64,000 nucleotides of DNA from Viridibacterium silvisoli (lineage in GTDB: Bacteria; Pseudomonadota; Gammaproteobacteria; Burkholderiales; Rhodocyclaceae), in the NCBI RefSeq assembly GCF_036017035.1, contig NZ_JAYXHS010000001.1:1426001-1490000 (forward strand). The letters run 5' to 3'. Position numbers and translations under genes: made by a program. This document shows positions 25,319 to 34,322 of the stretch, one piece after another. Under the pieces are notes generated by a model, which saw only the letters and a list, made by a program, of their open reading frames with translations, made no database searches and was not told the DNA's origin. Numbering within the stretch: the first letter of the stretch is position 1; each line of letters opens with the position of its first letter.

Positions 25319-27088
25319 ATGAAAAATCTACTGGTGCTGCTGTTATGCCTGACATGCCTTGCGGTTCATGCAGAGGATTCATCAAAGGCCGACATAGAGG
25401 CCGAGACACGTTTGCAGCTTGAAGGTGCGACGCGCAACTATCTGGCAACGTTCAGGCGTGTGCAGCGTTTGATGTATCCCTTGCTGCGTGCGGCGGCGCC
25501 CAATTGTCTCGGTCTGCGCCACCGTAGCCTGGGCAATCTGCCTATCGACCTCGACACTTTCCCCCCGCAGTTCCGCGAGACCGCTCAACGCATATATGGT
25601 CTGGGACCGACACGGCCCTTGAAGTTCGTCAATGTTGCACCGGGGACGCCTGCTTATGAGGCGGGTTTGCGCGATGACGATGAACTCCTGAGAGTCGCGA
25701 ATGTGGGCCTGGAACGGGGGAGCGGGCGGTTGCTGCGTATGCAGGCCGCTATCGCAACGAACTCCCCCGATGGTGAGCCTGTTGCAGTGGAAGTGCTGCG
25801 CAAGCAGGTGCTCGTCAAAGTCGAGGTGCGGTCGGAATGGGTGTGCACCTACGGGATCGGCGTGACGGTGGCAGAAGTTGTGAATGCGCAAAATGCGTTC
25901 AACAGCCTGACGGTTTTTACGGGAATTTCCAAATTCCTGCCCGCTGACAACGAACTGGCCGTTGTTCTCGGGCATGAAATGGGACACTTCCTGTTGCGGC
26001 ATTCGCAGGCGGCAATCGTCAAGATCGCCAATGTTGCCAAGGGAGAAGGCGCCGCATTTCTACAGCATTCGGTGGATCGGGAGAATGATGCTGATTTCGT
26101 CGGACTGATGCTGGTGGCGCAAGCCGGCTATGACGTCAGTCGTGCCCAGAAAATCTGGCGGCGCGTGGGCTCATCAAATGCCGCGGGCATCAGCGCAGGC
26201 GCGAATGCCACCCATCCTGCGTCGCCCGAGCGCTTTGTTCGTATCAAAAGTGCGGTCGAGGAGGTCGCGCGCAGGCGGGCGCAAGGTGAGCCGCTGACGG
26301 TGTTCCAGTACGCTATGCCGACCTACTCCGCAGATGACGCCACCGCAGCATTTCGCACCATGCTTGGAGCGGTGAAAATGCCCGACAAGCCCGCTGCGTT
26401 CGTGGAGAACCAGGTGGCCGGCGTGCCTGCCGCAGTTCTGCAAGGGGTCAGTTTGCCGGAAGTTGCGGCTGAGCGCCTCAATCGCTGGGATCTGATTCCG
26501 GCCCTGTCGATTGACGGTCGAGTGGCTTACCAGCAGTTCGTGCTGGATCAGCGGAGGCCGCGTGCTTTCGCCATGAATGGTGCCGGGCAGTGGGCCAGCG
26601 CTTACGGTGATGGCGCCGCAGACCAGGCGATCGCAAGATGTGCAGCGCCTGGCTGTCAGATCTATGCGCAGGACGATGCGGTGGTGATGTCCGAGTCAGT
26701 GCTGGCCGACATGCGCCGTAAGCTTGCTGCTGCGGCAGCGGCGCTTGCCGATGGTGGTCGCATCAAGACGCATTCGCGCATTGTGCCGCCAGACAGCGGT
26801 TTCGCAGCGGCGAGCGACGTGGACGCCGTGCCCGTCCTGCCGCGATTCCGCGAAAAATACGCGGAATACCTGACCAAGCCGGGACCCAAGGCATTCGCCA
26901 TCAATGCGTCAGGCGGTTATCGCTATTACTTCGATTCACCCGAGGCGATGGAGCGCGTCTTGACGCAATGCGATATCCAGGGTGATACCTGCTGGTTGTA
27001 CGCCGTTGATGGTCATGTCATCTGGGAGCGCGAGCCGGCACGGCGAATCAGGCAAGTTAACCAGCTTGCCCTGCCTGCTACACACTGA
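25319..27088 (+). CDS. Secreted PDZ/M48-type metalloprotease with two C-terminal repeat modules
   Basis: 589 aa. Signal peptide 1-18 (cleavage after VHA). A PDZ-like segment spans roughly residues 95-170 (VNVAPGTPAYEAGLRDDDELLRV). The M48 catalytic core follows with HEMGH at 219-223 and the third ligand region ENDADFVGL (255-263), then THPASPERFVRI. After a linker come two copies of a module, about residues 398-457 and 509-570, each with PRAFA/PKAFA, a Gly-aromatic stretch, two Cys and IYAQDDAVVM or LYAVDGHVIWE; the same module ends the hydrolase at 9978-11267. It is probably a periplasmic protein-quality-control protease. The base composition is somewhat lower in GC than its neighbours. Confidence 0.82.
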   Translation: MKNLLVLLLCLTCLAVHAEDSSKADIEAETRLQLEGATRNYLATFRRVQRLMYPLLRAAAPNCLGLRHRSLGNLPIDLDTFPPQFRETAQRIYGLGPTRPLKFVNVAPGTPAYEAGLRDDDELLRVANVGLERGSGRLLRMQAAIATNSPDGEPVAVEVLRKQVLVKVEVRSEWVCTYGIGVTVAEVVNAQNAFNSLTVFTGISKFLPADNELAVVLGHEMGHFLLRHSQAAIVKIANVAKGEGAAFLQHSVDRENDADFVGLMLVAQAGYDVSRAQKIWRRVGSSNAAGISAGANATHPASPERFVRIKSAVEEVARRRAQGEPLTVFQYAMPTYSADDATAAFRTMLGAVKMPDKPAAFVENQVAGVPAAVLQGVSLPEVAAERLNRWDLIPALSIDGRVAYQQFVLDQRRPRAFAMNGAGQWASAYGDGAADQAIARCAAPGCQIYAQDDAVVMSESVLADMRRKLAAAAAALADGGRIKTHSRIVPPDSGFAAASDVDAVPVLPRFREKYAEYLTKPGPKAFAINASGGYRYYFDSPEAMERVLTQCDIQGDTCWLYAVDGHVIWEREPARRIRQVNQLALPATH

Positions 27089-27099
27089 AACCGCGCGCG

Positions 27100-27972
27100 T
27101 CAGCTACTGGCGCGTTTGTGCGCGCGGATCCACAAGGCGAGGCCGATCACGATCATCGGCAGGCTCAGCAACTGACCCATCGACAGGTTGAAGGTCAGCA
27201 GGCCGAGGAAGCTGTCCGGCTCGCGCGCATATTCCGCGATGAAGCGGAACGTGCCGTATCCCATCAGGAACAGCGCCGAAGGCGCCATCAAGGGGCGCGG
27301 CTTGCGGGTGTAGAGCCACAGGATAAGGAACAGGGCCAGACCCTCGAGGGCGAACTGGTAGAGCTGTGAAGGATGACGCGGCAAGCCACCATAGAGGTTG
27401 AGCAGCTGCGTCAGCGCCGGGTTGCCGGCGGCCTGCGCCACATCTTCCGCGCGGGCCTGCGGGAAAATCATCGCCCACGGCGCATCCGGTGCCGTCACGC
27501 GGCCCCACAGCTCGCCATTGATGAAATTGCCCATGCGGCCCGCGGCCAGCCCCGTAGGTACCAGTGGCGCGACGAAATCCGCGATCTGCCAGAAGCCACG
27601 CTTCGTCTTGCGGCCGAACAGCCACAGGGCGACCAGCACACCGATGAAGCCGCCGTGGAAGCTCATGCCGCCTTCCCAGATATAGGCAATCTCGATGGGG
27701 TGGGCGAGGTAGTAGCTGAGTTTGTAGAACACCACGTAGCCCAGCCGGCCGCCCAGCACCACACCCAGGGCGCCATAGAAGAGCAGGTCATCCACATCAT
27801 TCGGAATCCAGCCGGTCAGCAGGTTCTTTCTCGCCCGGTATTTGCCCAGCCACACGAACAGCAGAAAGGCGATGAGATACATCAGGCCGTACCAGCGGAC
27901 GTGCAGCGGACCAAGAGAAACGGCAATCGGGTCGAACTGTGGGTGGACGAGCATGGGGGTCTGGGGCTGCAT
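27100..27972 (-). CDS. lgt: Prolipoprotein diacylglyceryl transferase Lgt
   Basis: 290 aa inner-membrane enzyme that transfers diacylglycerol from phosphatidylglycerol to the lipobox Cys of lipoproteins. About seven helices; the signature GRMGNFINGELWGRVT is intact, as are the early HVRWYGLMYLIAF and the EGGMSFHGGFIG blocks. An in-frame ATG six codons in (MLVHPQFDP) is an alternative start; neither has a clear Shine-Dalgarno. It is divergent from ilvD and converges on the M48 gene with an 11-bp gap. Confidence 0.96.
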   Translation of the reverse strand: MQPQTPMLVHPQFDPIAVSLGPLHVRWYGLMYLIAFLLFVWLGKYRARKNLLTGWIPNDVDDLLFYGALGVVLGGRLGYVVFYKLSYYLAHPIEIAYIWEGGMSFHGGFIGVLVALWLFGRKTKRGFWQIADFVAPLVPTGLAAGRMGNFINGELWGRVTAPDAPWAMIFPQARAEDVAQAAGNPALTQLLNLYGGLPRHPSQLYQFALEGLALFLILWLYTRKPRPLMAPSALFLMGYGTFRFIAEYAREPDSFLGLLTFNLSMGQLLSLPMIVIGLALWIRAHKRASS

Positions 27973-28048
27973 GGGCTAGAATTGAGGGCTCAATTGAACC
28001 ACATCATCCTGTTGCTCTGAGTGAGCGACGATGAACCGGAGACCTGCA

Positions 28049-29911
28049 ATGCCGCAATACCGTTCCCGCACCACTACCCACGGCCGCAACATGGCCGGCG
28101 CACGCGCGCTCTGGCGTGCCACAGGCATGAAGGATGGCGATTTCGGCAAGCCCATCATCGCTGTCGTCAATAGCTTCACGCAGTTCGTGCCGGGCCACGT
28201 CCATCTGAAGGACCTCGGCCAGATGGTGGCGCGCGAGATCGAGGCGCACGGCGGCATCGCCAAGGAATTCAATACCATCGCCGTCGATGACGGCATCGCC
28301 ATGGGCCACGGCGGCATGCTCTATTCGCTGCCCTCGCGCGAGCTGATCGCCGACTCGGTCGAGTACATGGTCAACGCCCACTGTGCCGACGCGATGGTGT
28401 GCATCTCCAACTGCGACAAGATCACCCCCGGCATGCTGATGGCCGCGATGCGCCTCAACATCCCGGCGGTGTTCGTCTCCGGCGGGCCTATGGAAGCGGG
28501 CAAGGTCATCGCCAAGACGCCGGGCGCCGAACAGGTCATCAAGCTGGACCTCGTGGATGCCATGGTCAAGGCGGCCGACAAGCATGTGTCGGATGCGGAT
28601 GTGGCTGAAATCGAACGCTCGGCCTGCCCGACCTGCGGCTCGTGCTCCGGCATGTTCACCGCCAACTCGATGAACTGCCTGACCGAAGCGCTGGGCCTGT
28701 CCCTGCCCGGCAACGGCACCATCGTCGCTACGCACGCCGACCGCAAGCAGCTCTTCCTGCGCGCTGGTCGTACTGTGGTCGATCTGTGCAAGCGTTACTA
28801 CGAGCAGGACGATGAGAACGTACTGCCGCGCGCTATCGCCACCTACAAGGCTTTCGAAAATGCGATGAGCCTCGACGTGGCCATGGGCGGCTCCACCAAC
28901 ACCGTGCTGCACTTGCTGGCTGCCGCAAGCGAGGCCGGCGTCGATTTCAAGATGAAGGACATCGACCGCATCTCGCGCAAAGTGCCTTGCCTGTGCAAGG
29001 TTGCGCCGGCTACCGACAAGTTCCACATCGAAGACGTGCATCGCGCCGGTGGCGTGTACGGCATCCTCGCCGAGCTGGATCGCGGCGGTCTCATCAACCG
29101 TGATTGCTACACCGTCCACACCAAGACATTGGGCGAGGCCCTGCACACCTGGGACGTCATGCATGCACATGACAACGGCGTGTTCGAGTTCTACCGCGCA
29201 GCCCCCGGCGGCGTGCCGACGCAAGTCGCTTTCAGCCAGGACAAGCGCTTCAACGAGCTGGACCTGGACCGCACCAAGGGCTGCATCCGCGACGTGGCCA
29301 ACGCCTACTCCAAGGACGGTGGCCTGGCCGTGCTCTACGGCAACATCGCCGAGAACGGCTGCATCGTGAAGACGGCTGGCGTCGATGAGTCGATCTGGAA
29401 GTTCAAGGGCCGCGCCCGTGTCTACGAAAGCCAGGACGCCGCGGTCGAGGCCATCCTTGCCGATGAAGTCGTCGCGGGCGACGTCGTCGTGATCCGTTAC
29501 GAAGGTCCGAAGGGTGGCCCGGGCATGCAGGAAATGCTCTACCCGACCTCGTACCTGAAGTCGCAAGGTCTCGGCAAACAGTGTGCACTGCTCACCGACG
29601 GCCGTTTCTCCGGCGGCACCTCGGGCCTGTCCATCGGTCACGCTTCGCCTGAAGCGGCCATGGGCGGCGCGATTGCCTTGGTGGAAGAGGGCGACACGAT
29701 CGAGATCGACATCCCCGAGCGCAGCATCCGCCTGGCGATTCCTGACAGCGAACTGGCTGCACGTCGCGCCGCCATGGATGCACGCGGCAGCGAAGGCTGG
29801 AAGCCGGCCAACCGCGTGCGCTACGTTTCGGCTGCGCTGCAGGCCTATGCGGCGCTGACCACCAGTGCTGATACGGGTGCGGTTCGGGATGTAACGCAAG
29901 TCCAGCGTTAA
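28049..29911 (+). CDS. ilvD: Dihydroxy-acid dehydratase IlvD
   Basis: 620 aa iron-sulfur dehydratase for isoleucine and valine synthesis. Cluster ligands are in CISNCDKITPGM and CPTCGSCSGMFTANSMN; the C-terminal block GRFSGGTSGLSIGHASPEA is typical of the long (E. coli-like) IlvD form. The ATG at 28049 (MPQYRSRTTTHG) has GGAG about 8 bp upstream and matches the family start; an ATG at 28031 adds six residues without support. A terminator follows at 29936-29971. Confidence 0.96.
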   Translation: MPQYRSRTTTHGRNMAGARALWRATGMKDGDFGKPIIAVVNSFTQFVPGHVHLKDLGQMVAREIEAHGGIAKEFNTIAVDDGIAMGHGGMLYSLPSRELIADSVEYMVNAHCADAMVCISNCDKITPGMLMAAMRLNIPAVFVSGGPMEAGKVIAKTPGAEQVIKLDLVDAMVKAADKHVSDADVAEIERSACPTCGSCSGMFTANSMNCLTEALGLSLPGNGTIVATHADRKQLFLRAGRTVVDLCKRYYEQDDENVLPRAIATYKAFENAMSLDVAMGGSTNTVLHLLAAASEAGVDFKMKDIDRISRKVPCLCKVAPATDKFHIEDVHRAGGVYGILAELDRGGLINRDCYTVHTKTLGEALHTWDVMHAHDNGVFEFYRAAPGGVPTQVAFSQDKRFNELDLDRTKGCIRDVANAYSKDGGLAVLYGNIAENGCIVKTAGVDESIWKFKGRARVYESQDAAVEAILADEVVAGDVVVIRYEGPKGGPGMQEMLYPTSYLKSQGLGKQCALLTDGRFSGGTSGLSIGHASPEAAMGGAIALVEEGDTIEIDIPERSIRLAIPDSELAARRAAMDARGSEGWKPANRVRYVSAALQAYAALTTSADTGAVRDVTQVQR

Positions 29912-29935
29912 ATTCCGCACACCTTCGCTACGCCG

Positions 29936-29971
29936 ACAGGGCGCTCAAACGTTCGTTTGGCGCCCTGTTTT
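29936..29971 (+). terminator. Rho-independent terminator of ilvD
   Basis: ACAGGGCGC pairs with GCGCCCTGT around a 15-nt loop, followed by TTTT. It begins 25 bp after the ilvD stop. A second short GC hairpin (GCGGGCC, GGCCCGC) follows at 29979-29995. The remaining bases to 30193 show a repeated GGTGATCC but no gene that I can support. Confidence 0.85.
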
Positions 29972-30193
29972 GCATTCTGCGGGCCGCTGGCCCGCTGCTC
30001 TCCCGCGCCTGCTCTGGCGCTGCGCCGACCGGCGCCTGCAAGCCCTGCTCACCCTGCGGGAGTGCCTGCCCCTGCCGTTAGCTTGAGGAAGACGGTGATC
30101 CCCCGAATGGCGCCTACCCGGCAGGTCTGGGGGGCGAAACGCCAACCCCGGTGATCCGTGCAGGCAGCACCAAGAAACAACCAAAAGAGCAGA

Positions 30194-32965
30194 ATGATAT
30201 TTCCGTCAGTAGAGCATCTGGAGAACCTGTCGAATGGCTTGCAGTCCGCATTCATCCGCCTGTCGCGGGATGAAGCGCTGTGGCTGAGCGACCTCAATGG
30301 CGCGCTACGACATCTCACGGCCAGCGTCGCCCAGGCGATTGATGTGGCACGTGTCGGCGTATGGCTGTCGCAGGACGACGAGCCGGCCATTGCCTGCGTG
30401 CAGCAACTGCTGGTGCACGAGGGCCGCTTCGAGCGCGGCAGCCGTCTGCAAGCCAAGGACTATCCCGGCTACTTCCGCGCACTGGCAAGCGGCCGGGTGA
30501 TTGACGCGGCAGATGCCGTGAATGATTACCGCACGGCCGAGTTTGCGGCCTCCTACCTTCTTCCCAAGGGCATCGGTGCGGTGCTTGATGCCACGCTGCA
30601 TAACGCCGGTCGTCTGTGTGGTGTGTTGTGCATCGAACACGTTGGCAGTGCGCGCCTGTGGAGCCGCGACGAGCAGAATTTCGCGACTTCGGTCGCTGAC
30701 CTCGTGTCGCAACTGCTGATGTTCCATTCGCTCAAGGACAGCGAGCGCCAGTACCGTACCCTGTTCAATGCGGCGGGGGACGCCATCCTGACGCTCAAGG
30801 GCGGCCGCATCATCGACTGCAACCCGCGTGCGCTGACGCTCTTTGGCTGCACACGTGAGGGCTTGCTGGGCTCGATGCGCGGAGACCTCTCGCCGCCGAT
30901 CCAGCCGAACGGGCAGATGTCTGCAGCGCGGCTGATGGCTATCCTCAAGGAAATCGAGGACGGCACGCCAACGTTCTTCGAATGGGTTTTCCGCCGGCCG
31001 AGCGGTGTGGAGTGGGAAGCGGAAATCAGCGCAGCCTCCATCGTCACCGGCAGCGACCATGTCGTGCTTGCCATCATTCGCGACGTGACCGAGCGCCGCC
31101 AGGCCGAGCGCGTGCGACATCAATCGGCGTTGCTGCTGGCTCGTCGCAATGGGGCTTTGCAAGTCGTCAACCGGCTGGCCGGCCGCCTGCATGGCATGAC
31201 GGATGTCGGCCAGATTGCCCAGGAAACCGTGCGTGTTTTGCGCATGCTGCAGGATGTGCCCTGCATCACCTTCCTGCGTGTCATGCCCGATGGCAAGACC
31301 ATGCAGCGCATCGCGGTGGACGGTGACGGCATTGCAGAGCTGATGGGCGAGGATGCTTATGGCATTCCGATCAAGGGCAGCCTGGCCGGGCGGGCCATAC
31401 AGGAGAGGCGCATCCTCATCAGCGGCGATGTCGAGCACGATGAACGGGTCATCCCTTCCGCCAAGGTCGGCTTGCTCAAATGCGGCATGAAGTCACTGGT
31501 CGTGCTGCCGCTGGTGTTCAGCGACGAGGCTCTGGGCAGCATCGGCCTGTTGTTCCATGAAGCCAACGTGATGTTCGGCGACATCGAGATGGAGACGCTC
31601 AATACCATCTGCCAGACGGTGTCGCTGGCCATGGTCAACGCGCGACATGTGCAAGTGCTGGAACATCAGGCCTTGCATGATTCACTGACGCTGCTGCCGA
31701 ATCGCGCCCACCTGCATCGCGAAGCCACGCGGGCGATCCGCCAGGCCAGCGAGCGTGCGCAATCGGTCAGCCTGATGTTGCTCGACCTGGACCGCTTCAA
31801 GGAAGTGAACGACACCCTCGGCCACCACGCGGGCGATCTGCTGATCAAGCTCGTTGGCGAGCGCTTGCGCGAGGCGCTCGTGCGGCGCGATGCGATGCTG
31901 GCCCGCCTTGGCGGTGACGAGTTCGCGGTGTTGCTACGGGTTGCCGACAGCCTTCAGGACGCACAATCGGTTGCGCTGGAAATGGTCGCTGCCTTGCGTC
32001 GTCCCTTTGACGTACAGGGCATCGCCATCGAGCTCGGCGGCAGCATCGGCGTGGCCATCTATCCGCAGCATGGCGACTCCAGCAATGCCTTGCTGCGCTG
32101 CGCGGATGTGGCCATGTATGCAGCCAAGAGCGCAGTCGGCAATGTCAGCACTTACAGTCCGGAGCATGACCAGCACAATCCGCGTCGCCTGGCGATGATT
32201 ACGGAGCTGGGCTCGGCCATCGGCGGCAACCAGCTGGTGCTGCATTTCCAGCCCAAACTGGATCTCGCCACCGGTGAGTGGTCTGGCAGCGAAGCGCTGG
32301 TGCGCTGGGTGCATCCGCAACTCGGCCAGATCCCGCCGGGCGAATTCATCCAGTTTGCCGAGACCAGTGACCTGATCCGTCCGCTCACCCTGTGGGTCGC
32401 GCGCCGCGCACTCGAACAGATGCGCGAGTGGCATCAGCGAGGTCTCGACTTGCCGGTGTCCATCAACCTGTCGACACGCAACCTGCTCGACGTGACATTC
32501 CCCGATTCGATGGCCGCGCTCCTCAAGGAATACGGTGTGCCACCGCATCTGCTCGAACTGGAAATTACGGAAACCGCGCTGATCGGCGACCCGAACCGCG
32601 CCATGTCCGTCGTCGAACGTCTCGTCGATCAGGGCATGCGCCTGTCGATCGACGACTTCGGTACCGGCTACTCATCGCTCGCCTATCTCAAGCGCCTGCC
32701 GTTGCATGCGCTGAAGATCGACCGCTCCTTCGTGCGCGACATGCTCACTGACGAGCAGGACGCCATCATCGTGCGCTCCACCATCGGGCTCGCGCACAGC
32801 CTTGGCCTGCAGGTCGTGGCTGAAGGTGTCGAGGATGTGGATACGCTGGCCGTCCTGCGTGAGTTCGGCTGTGATCTGGCGCAGGGCTATGTGCTCAGCA
32901 AGCCAGTGGCGGCCGATCAGGCCGAGCGCCGACTTACGGCGCCCTACCTGGCCGCCAACGACTAG
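30194..32965 (+). CDS. GAF-PAS-GAF-GGDEF-EAL cyclic-di-GMP signalling protein
   Basis: 923 aa soluble protein with no membrane segment. Domain order: GAF (about 25-170), PAS (about 185-300, SERQYRTLFNAAGDAILTL), second GAF (about 320-470), GGDEF (about 485-640) and EAL (about 660-900). The GGDEF signature is exact (573-577), and the EAL signature is EALVRW (700-705), with the later motifs ELEITETALI, DDFGTGYSSL and KIDRSFVRDM intact, so both synthesis and breakdown of c-di-GMP are possible. ATG at 30194 preferred over a GTG at 30158. The stop codon overlaps repeat copy 3. Confidence 0.92.
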   Translation: MIFPSVEHLENLSNGLQSAFIRLSRDEALWLSDLNGALRHLTASVAQAIDVARVGVWLSQDDEPAIACVQQLLVHEGRFERGSRLQAKDYPGYFRALASGRVIDAADAVNDYRTAEFAASYLLPKGIGAVLDATLHNAGRLCGVLCIEHVGSARLWSRDEQNFATSVADLVSQLLMFHSLKDSERQYRTLFNAAGDAILTLKGGRIIDCNPRALTLFGCTREGLLGSMRGDLSPPIQPNGQMSAARLMAILKEIEDGTPTFFEWVFRRPSGVEWEAEISAASIVTGSDHVVLAIIRDVTERRQAERVRHQSALLLARRNGALQVVNRLAGRLHGMTDVGQIAQETVRVLRMLQDVPCITFLRVMPDGKTMQRIAVDGDGIAELMGEDAYGIPIKGSLAGRAIQERRILISGDVEHDERVIPSAKVGLLKCGMKSLVVLPLVFSDEALGSIGLLFHEANVMFGDIEMETLNTICQTVSLAMVNARHVQVLEHQALHDSLTLLPNRAHLHREATRAIRQASERAQSVSLMLLDLDRFKEVNDTLGHHAGDLLIKLVGERLREALVRRDAMLARLGGDEFAVLLRVADSLQDAQSVALEMVAALRRPFDVQGIAIELGGSIGVAIYPQHGDSSNALLRCADVAMYAAKSAVGNVSTYSPEHDQHNPRRLAMITELGSAIGGNQLVLHFQPKLDLATGEWSGSEALVRWVHPQLGQIPPGEFIQFAETSDLIRPLTLWVARRALEQMREWHQRGLDLPVSINLSTRNLLDVTFPDSMAALLKEYGVPPHLLELEITETALIGDPNRAMSVVERLVDQGMRLSIDDFGTGYSSLAYLKRLPLHALKIDRSFVRDMLTDEQDAIIVRSTIGLAHSLGLQVVAEGVEDVDTLAVLREFGCDLAQGYVLSKPVAADQAERRLTAPYLAAND

Positions 32966-33086
32966 GAATCCTCAGCAAACGGGCTGCGCACGCGGCTGGC
33001 GGCGTTGGCTCGCTCGCCGTGCATGAGCACTGCTCTGCGCGAGCCGCCTTGCCAGCCACGCGCTCGCTCCGTTTGCTGAGGATTCC
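32965..33086. repeat. Structured intergenic repeat, copy 3
   Basis: 122 bp beginning on the last base of the GGDEF-EAL stop codon. Outer arms GGAATCCTCAGCAAACGG and CCGTTTGCTGAGGATTCC are perfect 18-mers; GGCTGGC pairs with GCCAGCC, and GGCTCGC with GCGAGCC, around the conserved loop CCGTGCATGAGCACTGCTC. The palindrome of copy 2 is altered here (GCATGAGCAC). The gene on the other side (TonB-like) converges on it. Confidence 0.8.
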
Positions 33087-33130
33087 CTGTCTTTCGAAAG
33101 AAGACCGCAAGCTGATGAGTGTCTGCGGTT

Positions 33131-33166
33131 GATGTAGGTCGGAAAAGCGAAGCTCCTTCCGACATC
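33131..33166. repeat. TAGGTCGGAA-type palindromic repeat
   Basis: GATGTAGGTCGGAA and TTCCGACATC form an imperfect hairpin; the left part, TAGGTCGGAAAAGCG, is identical to the left arm of the palindrome at 38881-38912. A partial, second copy (GATGTCGGAAGGCGC) lies at 33208-33222 just before the TonB-like gene stop. This sits 45 bp after repeat copy 3 in the same convergent junction. Confidence 0.6.
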
Positions 33167-33225
33167 CCGACTTCACGAACAGAGCCTGGACCTTCTTTTG
33201 GGGCTTGATGTCGGAAGGCGCTTTG

Positions 33226-34239
33226 CTACTGCCCGCCGCCCTTCACTTCCAGCGCCGAGTCGCCTTGTACCTTCTGGAACCTGAAGGTTTCGACCATCAC
33301 GAGGATATCGGTGTCGCGCGCTGTTTCTGGCGGCAGCGGCTTGAAGGGCGAGGCCATGCGCACGATGCGCAGGGCGGCCTCGTCGAGCCGCTTGTTGCCT
33401 GATGAGCGTTCGACTGCGGTATTGACCAGTTGCCCTTTGCGGTCGATTTCGATCGACAGCATGACGCTGCCATAGAGCGCACGGCCGTCGTCACCCTTGG
33501 GGAATTTCAGGCTGCCCAGATCCTCGACTACCTTGCGCCATGCGACGGTGTACAGCGCGAAGGCAGATTCGCGCGTGCGCGGCGATACGAAGGTCTTGCG
33601 CGGGCGTTGCGCGTACTGGCGCAGCATGCGCTCCACCGCAGCTTCTTCCTTGGCCATGGCGCGTGTCTTGTCTTCCGCGGCATTGCCGGATCTCGGCGCA
33701 TCGCTGGGTGCTTGCTCGCTGCTGCGACGACCGGTCGCCTGTTCAACCGCGGCGATGGCCTTGGCCTGCGCCAGCAAGGTACGCTGCCGGGCCTCCAGAG
33801 ACTCGACGCGCTTGCTGGCGTCGACCATCGCATCTCCGGCTTGTTCGGTATGTTCCGGCGGCAGCGGCGTGGTCGGCATCTCGTTCTTGTCGACATTGCC
33901 ACCGCCATCCATATTGGCTTGCGCCAGTGCCTGCGCGTTGCGGGGTGCCTGCTTGTGCTTGGCGTTGACGATGACCATGTCGAGGCGCGGCTTTTCCTTG
34001 CGCGCGCCGCCATCGGGAACGGTAAAGCCCAAGCCTGCCAGGATGAAGGCGTGCGCAACCGCCGAGGCGCATGCGCCGATGACGATCGCAGCGGAGAAAC
34101 GCTTCACCTTCCCGGGGGCTGGAAGTTTCGCCATCAACAAGGCAGGCGTGTTGTTGCCAGGCGCGGCGACTTTCTTCGCGGGCGTGGCGGGCGCTGCCGA
34201 GGTTGGCTGGGCTGTGCGGCGGGGGGCTTGTTGCGGCAT
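33226..34239 (-). CDS. TonB C-terminal domain protein
   Basis: 337 aa. Pro/Ala-rich cytosolic N-terminus, one membrane anchor (about residues 48-72, FSAAIVIGACASAVAHAFILAG), a long charged periplasmic spacer with coiled-coil character, and a TonB-like C-terminal domain (YGSVMLSIEIDRKGQLVNTAVERSSGNKRLDEAALRIVRMA). It would carry proton-motive-force energy to an outer-membrane receptor, but exbB and exbD are not beside it. The length and the long spacer fit the TonB family of unknown partner, as in other betaproteobacteria. A 3' neighbour, RNase II, lies 83 bp upstream on the same strand. Confidence 0.88.
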   Translation of the reverse strand: MPQQAPRRTAQPTSAAPATPAKKVAAPGNNTPALLMAKLPAPGKVKRFSAAIVIGACASAVAHAFILAGLGFTVPDGGARKEKPRLDMVIVNAKHKQAPRNAQALAQANMDGGGNVDKNEMPTTPLPPEHTEQAGDAMVDASKRVESLEARQRTLLAQAKAIAAVEQATGRRSSEQAPSDAPRSGNAAEDKTRAMAKEEAAVERMLRQYAQRPRKTFVSPRTRESAFALYTVAWRKVVEDLGSLKFPKGDDGRALYGSVMLSIEIDRKGQLVNTAVERSSGNKRLDEAALRIVRMASPFKPLPPETARDTDILVMVETFRFQKVQGDSALEVKGGGQ

Positions 34240-34322
34240 GCGCCAGATTCTACGCCGGGCTCACTACACAGATGCGGTCAATCCGACAGTCGCGCCGGGC
34301 AGGGGGAAATACCCCGATGCCC

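Noticed and set aside
28004..29920. 638-codon open frame antisense to ilvD
   Set aside because: IlvD on the plus strand has intact Fe-S motifs; the antisense frame has none.
29972..30193. c-di-GMP or other riboswitch before the GGDEF-EAL gene
   Set aside because: I looked for GEMM-type motifs on both strands and found none; only a repeated GGTGATCC and short hairpins.
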